From an uncultured Clostridium sp. (GTDB lineage: Bacteria > Bacillota_A > Clostridia > TANB77 > CAG-508): DNA of 5,437 nt. Each line of letters begins with the position of its first letter. Position 1 is the first letter of the stretch. The stretch is from NCBI GenBank assembly GCA_948466265.1, contig CAOJZU010000037.1:1-5437 (forward strand), given 5' to 3'. Below are positions 1 to 4,790 of this stretch, piece after piece. The notes under the pieces were generated by a model that did not search any database, was not told the DNA's origin, and worked only from the letters and a program-made list of their open reading frames with translations. The position numbers and the translations under genes are program-made.

Positions 1-1
1 T

Positions 2-298
2 AGTTTTTCATTTGATCCATCAAATAATGGAACTCTTGGAGATATAGCAGGTAATACAAAGGACATTGCTGATAATACCAAAGATATATCTGAAGAAGAT
101 TTAAAATATTTAATAGATCTAGCTGAAAGAGATACAGTTAATAGATTTACAACAGTTCCGTTAACAATAAATTTAACTAACAATAATAATATAAATGGAG
201 AACAAGATATAGATGGAATTGTAGATCAAGTAACTAATAAATTAACTGCTAAATTAGAAGAAGAACTAGAATATGTATCTGATGGAATACATGAATAA
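2..298 (+). CDS. Phage tail tape measure protein, C-terminal end (partial, 5' truncated)
   Basis: An open frame enters from the left edge and ends at TAA 296-298, leaving the last 98 residues. The visible part is hydrophilic. It has two tandem heptads DIAxNTK (41-82), then a helix-like stretch with the motif [20 protein letters not shown], an Asn-rich segment (TNNNNING) and an acidic C-terminus ending SDGIHE. From memory this DLKYL-DLAER-NRFTT block is typical of the C-terminus of clostridial and PBSX/XkdO-type tape measure proteins. The family sets tail length as a rod inside the tube, and its C-terminal end sits at the baseplate hub. Its position directly before a LysM gene and an XkdQ gene fits. 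The N-terminal bulk, including any hydrophobic or lytic domains, lies outside the window. The role is inferred from the short motif and synteny. Confidence 0.85.
   Translation, partial: SFSFDPSNNGTLGDIAGNTKDIADNTKDISEEDLKYLIDLAERDTVNRFTTVPLTINLTNNNNINGEQDIDGIVDQVTNKLTAKLEEELEYVSDGIHE
41..88 (+). repeat. Tandem heptad DIAxNTK in tape measure protein
   Basis: Two consecutive 7-residue units, DIAGNTK (41-61) and DIADNTK (62-82), are followed by the start of a third (DI, 83-88). The codons differ between copies (for example GATATAGCA against GACATTGCT), so the repeat is kept at protein level rather than being a fresh DNA duplication. A heptad period with I/A spacing suggests a short helical or coiled-coil element; that is inference. 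Confidence 0.6.
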
Positions 299-303
299 GG
301 AGG
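296..303 (+). promoter_or_regulatory. Shine-Dalgarno site overlapping upstream stop codon
   Basis: TAAGGAGG contains the tape measure stop codon TAA (296-298) inside the ribosome binding site for the LysM gene at 313. It supports that ATG and suggests coupled termination and re-initiation. Confidence 0.8.
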
Positions 304-312
304 AACGAATTT

Positions 313-993
313 ATGGCATATTATTTTTATTTAGGAAATGTGCTTCTTCCCATTCCTCCTAAAAAATTAGAACTAAAAATTAGTAATCAAAACAAGACAT
401 ATGATTTGATGAACTACTCAGAAATAAATGTTTTAAAAAATCCAGGTTTAACAAGCATCGAATTTGAAGTATTGCTTCCAAATGTAAAATATCCATTTGC
501 TATGTACAAAAATAATTTTCAAAATGCTAAATATTATTTAGGAATATTAGAAAAATTAAAGGTAAATAGGTCTGCTTTTCAATTTATAGTTATTAGAAAA
601 TTTCCAAATGGTACAGGTATATTCGATACCAATATAAAAGTATCAGTAGAAGATTATACAATAACAGATACAACAGATGAGGGGTTTGACACCAAAGTAA
701 AAATAAAATTGAAACAATATATAGAATACTCTACGAAGACCGTTAAAGTGACAATAAAACAATATAAACCTCCAGTAGTAACAAGAACTGTTACTACTAA
801 TAATACTGCTATTGTTGCAGCAAAACCAAGTGGACAAAATTATACAGTAAAAAGAGGAGATTGTTTATGGAATATAGCAAAACGATTTTATGGAAATGGA
901 AGTAAATATACAACTATATATAATGCAAATAGAGATAAGATTAAAAATCCTAACTTAATATATCCAAACCAAGTGCTATGGATACCGGCATAG
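313..993 (+). CDS. xkdP: LysM-domain tail/baseplate protein, XkdP/YqbP type
   Basis: This 226-residue protein has two parts. Residues 1-150 open with [17 protein letters not shown], the usual N-terminus of clostridial phage proteins of this type, and form a mixed alpha/beta domain. A Pro/Thr/Val-rich linker (about 152-175) leads to a C-terminal LysM domain (about 177-225) with [18 protein letters not shown], an IYNANRDKI block, PNLIYPNQ and a final WIPA. The domain has Cys183 where Ser or Thr is commoner in GD(S/T)LW; I believe Cys is frequent in this phage subfamily. LysM proteins in this operon position are structural parts of the baseplate or tail terminus, comparable to LysM-containing gp53 of T4 and small LysM proteins of contractile injection systems. 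No signal peptide is seen, so secretion as a peptidoglycan hydrolase is unlikely and no catalytic domain is present. It lies between the tape measure and hub genes, 14 nt after the former. The start is fixed by TAAGGAGG 9 nt upstream. Confidence 0.88.
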   Translation: MAYYFYLGNVLLPIPPKKLELKISNQNKTYDLMNYSEINVLKNPGLTSIEFEVLLPNVKYPFAMYKNNFQNAKYYLGILEKLKVNRSAFQFIVIRKFPNGTGIFDTNIKVSVEDYTITDTTDEGFDTKVKIKLKQYIEYSTKTVKVTIKQYKPPVVTRTVTTNNTAIVAAKPSGQNYTVKRGDCLWNIAKRFYGNGSKYTTIYNANRDKIKNPNLIYPNQVLWIPA

Positions 994-997
994 GAGG
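991..997 (+). promoter_or_regulatory. Shine-Dalgarno site containing upstream stop codon
   Basis: TAGGAGG, in which the stop codon TAG of the LysM gene (991-993) is the first part of the ribosome binding site for the hub gene at 1003. Spacing to the ATG is 5 nt. Confidence 0.8.
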
Positions 998-1002
998 AAA
1001 AA

Positions 1003-1965
1003 ATGAGTCAGCAATTATTAATTCAAAATGGAAATACAGTATATGAACCTGTAGTCCAAGATGAGATTAGTTGGACCACTGAAAGAAAAGGGGCTGCAGG
1101 AAAACTAGAATTTAAAATTTTAAAAGATAATATTATAAATTTTGAAGAAGGTAATCCTGTGGCTTTTAAAGTGGATAATACAAATTTATTTTATGGTTTT
1201 GTGTTTAAGAAGAAAAGAGATAAAGAAAAAATAATAAAAACAACAGCATATGACCAATTAAGATATTTGAAAAATAAAGATACAAAAACATACACTAATA
1301 AAAGAGCCGATGAATTAGTAAAAATGATTGCAAATGAATATCAACTAAATATTGGTACATTAGAAAATACAGGTTATGCAATAGCCAAAAAAGCAGAAAG
1401 TAATCAATCCTTATTTGATATGATATTAAATGCACTAGATGAAACAATAAGAAATAGAAAAGAAATGTATGTGTTATATGATGATTATGGTAAATTATGT
1501 TTGAAGAATTTAGAAAGAATGAAAGTAGGATTAGTAATAGATGAAGAAACTGGCGAAAATTACGATTACGAAAGTTCAATAGATTCTGATACATATAACC
1601 AAATAAAATTAACATATGACAATTCTGATACAGGTAAAAGAGAAATATATATGGCAAAAGATTCAAGTAATATAGAAAAATGGGGAGTATTACAATATTT
1701 CGATACAATTGATGAAAAAACAAATGGAGCAGTTAAAGCAAAAGCATTATTAGATTTGTATAATCAAAAGACCAGAAGTCTTGAAATAAAAAATGCACTA
1801 GGAGATGTAAGAGTTAGAGGTGGATCTCTTATAATAGTTAATTTGGATTTAGGTGATGTTAAACTTAAAAATTTTATGTTAGTCGAAAAAGCAAAACATA
1901 CTTTTAAAAATGGAGAACATTTTATGGATTTGACATTAAAAGGACAAAACTTTATATCTGGGTAG
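1003..1965 (+). CDS. xkdQ: Baseplate hub protein, XkdQ/YqbQ family
   Basis: The 320-residue product matches the XkdQ/YqbQ family in length and motifs: ISWTTERKGAAGKLEFKI (22-39), a GFVFKKKRDKE segment (65-75), TAYDQLRYLKNKDT (81-94), VLYDDYGKLCLKNLE (157-171), ETGENYDYESSID (182-194), YNQIKLTYDN (198-207) and KWGVLQYFD (226-234). The family is generally held to be the central hub under the tail tube, equivalent to gp27 of T4, gp44 of Mu or gpD of P2, joining tube, spike and the tape measure end. No membrane segment, signal peptide or lytic domain is visible. It sits 9 nt after the LysM gene and 13 nt before the DUF2577 gene, as in PBSX. The ATG is the first in frame after the embedded TAGGAGG site. 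The gene looks intact. Family assignment is strong; the exact structural equivalence is established knowledge applied by analogy. Confidence 0.92.
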   Translation: MSQQLLIQNGNTVYEPVVQDEISWTTERKGAAGKLEFKILKDNIINFEEGNPVAFKVDNTNLFYGFVFKKKRDKEKIIKTTAYDQLRYLKNKDTKTYTNKRADELVKMIANEYQLNIGTLENTGYAIAKKAESNQSLFDMILNALDETIRNRKEMYVLYDDYGKLCLKNLERMKVGLVIDEETGENYDYESSIDSDTYNQIKLTYDNSDTGKREIYMAKDSSNIEKWGVLQYFDTIDEKTNGAVKAKALLDLYNQKTRSLEIKNALGDVRVRGGSLIIVNLDLGDVKLKNFMLVEKAKHTFKNGEHFMDLTLKGQNFISG

Positions 1966-1970
1966 GAGGT
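1963..1970 (+). promoter_or_regulatory. Shine-Dalgarno site containing upstream stop codon; decides start
   Basis: TAGGAGGT begins with the hub gene's stop TAG (1963-1965). It serves ATG 1979 with 8 nt spacing. A GTG at 1974 is nearer but opens a frame that stops after six codons, so ATG 1979 is the start. Confidence 0.8.
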
Positions 1971-1978
1971 AAAGTGAA

Positions 1979-2473
1979 ATGGGAAGCTCATTAGGAGAAA
2001 TAATAAAAAGAATGGCAGTAGGAGCAAATGATGCAAATGCTCCTACTTCTGTTTTATTTGGAACTGTTACAAGTGTGAATCCACTTGAAATAACAGTAGA
2101 ACAAAAGTTAAAGTTAACAAAAGAATTTTTAGTACTTACTAAAAATGTAAAAGACTATACTGTAGATGTTAGTGTGGATTGGGAGACAGAAAGTAAATCG
2201 TTGAATGCTAATCATGGACACTCAATAAGTGGAGATGTTTCTGTAAGTTCAAAAGCAACTATAAATCCAAATCCAGACAATATTACAGTAAATATAAGTA
2301 ACGAAGTCACTAATGGAATTCAAGTAGAAAATGCAAAAATAGGATTAACACATAGTCATAATATAAGTGGAAAAAAGAAACTGACAGTATATAATGCACT
2401 ACAAGTAAATGATAATGTGATTTTGTTGCAACAACAAGGTGGAAATAACTTTGTTGTACTAGATAAATTTTAA
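1979..2473 (+). CDS. xkdR: DUF2577 family baseplate protein, XkdR/YqbR type (probable spike/OB-fold component)
   Basis: The 164-residue product shows DUF2577 hallmarks at both ends: an N-terminal helix (GEIIKRMAVGANDANAPTSV, 6-25), then FGTVTSVNPLEITVEQKLKL (27-46), and near the C-terminus LQVNDNVILLQQQGGNNFVVLDKF (141-164). This beta-rich pattern of GTV..NPLxI....L and (G/N)DxVILL...G...VVLDK resembles an OB-fold. Its place in the operon corresponds to the spike or hub-tip gene of other contractile tails (gpV of P2, gp45 of Mu); spike function is inference. It seems longer than many family members because of a middle beta-rich stretch (about 78-135) bounded by two similar motifs, H79-G-H81-S-I-S-G and H125-S-H127-N-I-S-G. 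HxH pairs bind an iron ion at the tip of some phage spikes, but that has not been shown for this family to my knowledge. Tandem stops TAA TAG (2471-2476) end it. A 10-bp inverted repeat lies at codons 13-23. Confidence 0.85.
   Translation: MGSSLGEIIKRMAVGANDANAPTSVLFGTVTSVNPLEITVEQKLKLTKEFLVLTKNVKDYTVDVSVDWETESKSLNANHGHSISGDVSVSSKATINPNPDNITVNISNEVTNGIQVENAKIGLTHSHNISGKKKLTVYNALQVNDNVILLQQQGGNNFVVLDKF
2017..2047 (+). repeat. Perfect 10-bp inverted repeat (possible mRNA hairpin)
   Basis: AGTAGGAGCA (2017-2026) is exactly complementary to TGCTCCTACT (2038-2047), with an 11-nt loop. Half of the stem pairs are G-C, well above the local composition. It lies inside the DUF2577 coding sequence, 38 nt after the A of the ATG. 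A U-rich but not uniform stretch follows (TCTGTTTTATTT), so it is not a classic terminator. It could be a translational or mRNA-stability element, or a by-product of the coded residues. Confidence 0.55.
2213..2371 (+). repeat. Duplicated HxH-x-ISG motif in DUF2577 protein
   Basis: Two copies of His-x-His-x-Ile-Ser-Gly lie 46 residues apart: HGHSISG (2213-2233) and HSHNISG (2351-2371). The segment between them is Ser/Asn/Thr/Val-rich and alternates like beta strands. The pairing suggests either an internal duplication or two strands that bring the His pairs together. Confidence 0.55.
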
Positions 2474-2476
2474 TAG

Positions 2477-2485
2477 AAAGGTGGT
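2477..2485 (+). promoter_or_regulatory. Shine-Dalgarno site AAAGGTGGT
   Basis: One mismatch from AAAGGAGGT, 6 nt before ATG 2492, directly after the tandem stops of the DUF2577 gene. It supports the start of the DUF2634 gene. Confidence 0.75.
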
Positions 2486-2491
2486 AAAAAT

Positions 2492-2896
2492 ATGACACCT
2501 GATACAGATGATATATTGTTAAATAATATAGAAGAAGTAAAAGAACAAACAAGTAAAACTTATTATTTAAATATAGAAAAGAACACTATTTCAAATTTTT
2601 GTGATGGTATTGAAGCAATGAAACAAACAATATACTGCATCTTAAATACAGAGAGATTTGAACACCTTATATATAGTTGGAATTATGGTATTGAATTAAA
2701 ACATTTAATTGGAGAAAATACAACATTTGTTATACCAGAACTTGAAAGAGTAATAACTGAAGCATTAATGCAAGATACTAGAATATCTGAGGTAAATAAT
2801 TTTGAATTTGAAGTAAAAGAAAATACTATACTTGCAAAATTTACTGTAGTTACAACTGTTGGAGAAATTGAAGTAGAAAAGGTGGTGAGTGTTTAG
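2492..2896 (+). CDS. xkdS: DUF2634 baseplate wedge protein, XkdS type (gp25-like)
   Basis: The 134-residue product carries the DUF2634/XkdS pattern: SKTYYLNIEK (21-30), a helical stretch starting GIEAMKQTIYCILNTERF (39-56), LIYSWNYGIEL (59-69), then PELERVITEALMQDTRI (82-98) and two closing beta segments (NFEFEVKENTILAKFTV, 103-119; VGEIEVEKVV, 123-132). The family belongs with the gp25/gpW baseplate wedge proteins, small subunits that join the wedge to the hub and prime sheath assembly. The length is normal and the gene looks intact. It precedes the baseplate J gene, as the gpW-gpJ pair does in P2-like phages and xkdS-xkdT in PBSX. Its stop codon TAG touches the next gene's ATG with no gap, which suggests coupled translation of two wedge partners. 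Confidence 0.92.
   Translation: MTPDTDDILLNNIEEVKEQTSKTYYLNIEKNTISNFCDGIEAMKQTIYCILNTERFEHLIYSWNYGIELKHLIGENTTFVIPELERVITEALMQDTRISEVNNFEFEVKENTILAKFTVVTTVGEIEVEKVVSV
2878..2888 (+). promoter_or_regulatory. Shine-Dalgarno site inside the end of the wedge gene
   Basis: AAAGGTGGTGA lies within the last codons of the DUF2634 gene and serves ATG 2897, which follows the stop codon directly. The GGTGG core is 11 nt from the ATG, slightly long. Confidence 0.65.
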
Positions 2897-4003
2897 ATGG
2901 AAATAGACAATATTAAAGAAATTGAAGATTTAGATGAGTATTTTGATTATGATACTATTTTGCAAAGAATGTTAGATAGAGTGTCAATTCAAATTGATAA
3001 AAGAGAAGGAAGTATTATTTATAATGCATTGGCTCCAGCAGCTGCAGAATTAGCACAGATGTATATATTACTTAAAAGTAATATTGATTTAGTTTTTGCA
3101 GATACTGCAGTAGAAGAGTATTTAGATAAATTAGCAAATCAAGTAGGACTTACAAGAAATGAAGCAACATATGCGATAAAAAAAGGGTTATTCTATGATG
3201 AAAATAATACTTTAATAGATATTAGTATTGGAGAAAGATTTACAATAGAAGATTTAGTATATAAAGCAATAGAAAAAATAGAAACAGGAATTTATAAAAT
3301 GGAATGTGAGACTGTAGGAACAATAGGAAATAATTGTGTAGGTACATTAATACCTGTAAATTATATAGAAAATCTAGCAAAAGCAGAACTAACAGACATA
3401 TTAATTCCTGGAGAGGATCAAGAAGATGATGATTCATTAAGAGCAAGATATTATGAAACAACAAGTGAACAAGGATTTGGTGGAAATATTATTGATTACC
3501 AAAATAGAACTAAAGAAATTGCAGGAGTTGGAGCTGTAAAAGTTACACCAATTTGGAATGGACCAGGAACAGTAAAATTAACAATTTTGGATAGTAATTA
3601 TAACAAAGCATCTAATGTATTAATTGAAAAAGTGCAAAATGAAATATGCCCTAATCTATCCGATGAAGGATTAGGAGTTGCTCCAATTGGACATATTGTT
3701 ACTGTTGATACAGTATCAGAAGTTGATATTTCTATAATTTCTAATATAACAATATCAGAAACAGTTTCTATGGAAAATGTAAAAACTCAAGTGACTGAAC
3801 TTATAAATAATTATTTTCTACAATTAAAACAAGAATGGGAAAGTTCAAATACTATAATTATAAGAAAATCTCAAATTGATACAATAATACTAAATGCGGA
3901 TGGAGTGATAGATGTTTCAAATACTGCAATAAATAACAAATCATCAAATATAGAACTACAAAAATTTGAAATACCTAAATTGAAAGAGGTGACACTTGTA
4001 TGA
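2897..4003 (+). CDS. xkdT: Baseplate J family protein, XkdT type
   Basis: The 368-residue product is a typical baseplate J (gp47/gpJ-like) wedge protein. Visible signatures are an N-terminal helical part with DKREGSIIYNALAPAAAELA (34-53) and EEYLDKLANQVGLTRNEAT (73-91); a beta-rich middle with ERF.IEDLVYKA (113-124) and GTIGNNCVGTL (141-151); PGEDQEDDDSLRARYYE (171-187); GFGGNIIDY (193-201); GVGAVKVTPIWNGPGTVKL (210-228); and GLGVAPIGH (258-266). These are the usual conserved blocks (GxxxEDDDxLRxR, GG..xDY, WxGPGTV, G.GVAPIGH). In contractile tails this protein is a main wedge subunit (gp6 of T4 relative) that forms the ring around the hub. Length and motif order are normal and there is no frameshift. 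It abuts the DUF2634 gene and shares an ATGA overlap (4000-4003) with the DUF2313 gene. This is the firmest marker that the tail is contractile. Confidence 0.95.
   Translation: MEIDNIKEIEDLDEYFDYDTILQRMLDRVSIQIDKREGSIIYNALAPAAAELAQMYILLKSNIDLVFADTAVEEYLDKLANQVGLTRNEATYAIKKGLFYDENNTLIDISIGERFTIEDLVYKAIEKIETGIYKMECETVGTIGNNCVGTLIPVNYIENLAKAELTDILIPGEDQEDDDSLRARYYETTSEQGFGGNIIDYQNRTKEIAGVGAVKVTPIWNGPGTVKLTILDSNYNKASNVLIEKVQNEICPNLSDEGLGVAPIGHIVTVDTVSEVDISIISNITISETVSMENVKTQVTELINNYFLQLKQEWESSNTIIIRKSQIDTIILNADGVIDVSNTAINNKSSNIELQKFEIPKLKEVTLV
3985..3992 (+). promoter_or_regulatory. Shine-Dalgarno site for overlapping start
   Basis: AGAGGTGA lies within the last codons of the baseplate J gene, 7 nt before ATG 4000. 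The ATG overlaps the TGA stop of that gene (ATGA), so start selection and translational coupling go together. Confidence 0.65.
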
Positions 4004-4785
4004 AATTAGTTGAATATATGCCACCTTACTTAAAAAATGTGCTTGAATTTAATAAAATATTTGATACTGAAGATATTGAAATAGAAAATATGAGATATTT
4101 AATAAATAAAATATTAAGAGAAGTAATAGTAAAAACAGCAAATTCCTATGGATTAGAAAGATATGAGAAAATATATGGAATAACAAACAAAGCAGAAACA
4201 ATAGAAGCAAGAAGAATGAATATTTTATTTAAAATAAATAACAAAGTGCCATATACATTAAAATGGTTGATAAACACATTAAATGAATCAATTGGAGAAA
4301 ATAATTATGAATTAGTAGCAAAAGATTATGAATTATATATAACAATAAATCTAGCATATACTGAAGCAGCAGAAATGTTGAAAAGTAATTTAATTAAACA
4401 AATACCAGCAAATATAAAATTAGATTATGAACTAGAAACAGAATTAAATGAATTTATAGGAGCAACAATATCAAGGCAAGATTATATAATTTTAAATGCT
4501 GTAGCATTTGAAAGAAAAGAAAATGTAACATTAAATGAAAATAATAACACAGGATTGAGTGTTATAAATAAAGAGTATGTAGATTTGAAATCAAATACAG
4601 ATTTAAAAGTAGAAGAAAATACTCTAAATTTAAATGCAGAAACTGGATTAAAGGTTTCTAGACAAGATTATATAGATTTAAGTGTATCAACAGAAGAAAA
4701 ACAAGAAGATATCACATTAAATCAAGATAATAATGTTGGATTGAACATAGTCAATCAAGATTATATAGTAATTGAGGAGGTATAA
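4000..4785 (+). CDS. xkdU: DUF2313 (YmfQ/XkdU-type) baseplate protein with C-terminal 31-residue repeats
   Basis: The 261-residue product begins with a DUF2313-like domain (about 1-150): MPPYLKNVLEFNKIFDTEDIEIENM near the N-terminus, NSYGLERYEKIYGI (48-61), EARRMNILFKINNKVPYTLKWL (69-90), and YELVAKDYELYITINL (103-118) ending in LIKQIPANIKLDYE (131-144). In PBSX, Mu (gp48) and P2 (gpI) this slot holds the outer wedge protein that connects the baseplate to the tail fibres, and the next gene here is a fibre gene. Family members I recall usually end soon after the P(A/C)N(L/I) segment with a short aromatic or Gly tail. Here the rest (about 108 residues) is three exact-length 31-residue repeats plus a 15-residue half repeat. 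The domain call rests on motif memory and synteny. The function of the repeat tail is unknown; an elongated beta-rich fibre-attachment arm is my inference. The start overlaps the baseplate J stop by 4 nt. Confidence 0.85.
   Translation: MKLVEYMPPYLKNVLEFNKIFDTEDIEIENMRYLINKILREVIVKTANSYGLERYEKIYGITNKAETIEARRMNILFKINNKVPYTLKWLINTLNESIGENNYELVAKDYELYITINLAYTEAAEMLKSNLIKQIPANIKLDYELETELNEFIGATISRQDYIILNAVAFERKENVTLNENNNTGLSVINKEYVDLKSNTDLKVEENTLNLNAETGLKVSRQDYIDLSVSTEEKQEDITLNQDNNVGLNIVNQDYIVIEEV
4459..4782 (+). repeat. 31-residue (93-bp) tandem repeat, three copies plus a half
   Basis: The units are residues 154-184 (4459-4551), 185-215 (4552-4644), 216-246 (4645-4737) and 247-261 (4738-4782, half). 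All full units are exactly 93 bp with no indel. The shared pattern is G-L-x-V-x-x-Q-D-Y-I-x-L, then about nine variable residues, then K-x-E-x-x-T-L-N and an Asn-rich end. By hand count, units 1 and 3 share 15 of 31 residues, units 2 and 3 share 12, and units 1 and 2 share 9. The 12-mer CAAGATTATATA is identical in units 1, 3 and 4 (4477, 4663, 4756), so some DNA-level similarity remains. Confidence 0.9.
4775..4781 (+). promoter_or_regulatory. Shine-Dalgarno site for the tail fibre gene
   Basis: AGGAGGT lies within the last codons of the DUF2313 gene, 9 nt before ATG 4791. It fixes the start of the truncated fibre gene. Confidence 0.8.
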
Positions 4786-4790
4786 AAATA

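Noticed and set aside
643..837. Short minus-strand frame within the LysM gene; similar ones at 2310-2552 and 3240-3464
   Set aside because: Compositional shadows of conserved plus-strand genes, with no recognisable motifs.
837..990. LysM domain as part of a peptidoglycan-degrading endolysin
   Set aside because: There is no catalytic domain, no signal peptide, and the gene lies between tape measure and hub genes, where LysM proteins are structural.
1295..1723. 142-codon open frame on the minus strand within the hub gene
   Set aside because: It is antisense to a clearly conserved XkdQ gene, its product is a low-complexity Leu/Phe/Tyr/His-rich string expected from the complement of AT-rich coding DNA, and I see no good ribosome binding site.
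1764..2036. 90-codon minus-strand frame across the hub/DUF2577 junction
   Set aside because: The Ser/Leu/Phe-rich product is the shadow of two recognised genes and has no family features.
2028..2078. 16-codon plus-strand frame in another phase, starting ATGATG after an AGGAG and coding a hydrophobic Leu-rich peptide
   Set aside because: It lies wholly inside the DUF2577 gene, its ribosome site is locked in the 10-bp stem, and such short hydrophobic frames are expected by chance here. Noted only because of the overlap with the hairpin.
2371..2377. A AAA AAG slippery heptamer in the correct phase for -1 frameshifting in the DUF2577 gene
   Set aside because: The -1 frame stops at 2392-2394 after a few codons, the zero frame continues into the conserved family C-terminus, and runs of A are frequent in this AT-rich DNA.
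2423..2434. 12-bp perfect palindrome TTGTTGCAACAA
   Set aside because: It sits in a low-complexity Leu-Gln codon run (LLQQQ) inside a conserved coding block, with no spacer for a hairpin loop and no promoter nearby for an operator.
4000..4003. Possible recoding of TGA (code 4) given the extreme AT content
   Set aside because: All tryptophan codons I read in the window are TGG, no gene contains an internal TGA, and the TGA in the ATGA overlap is well placed as a stop after a full-length baseplate J protein.
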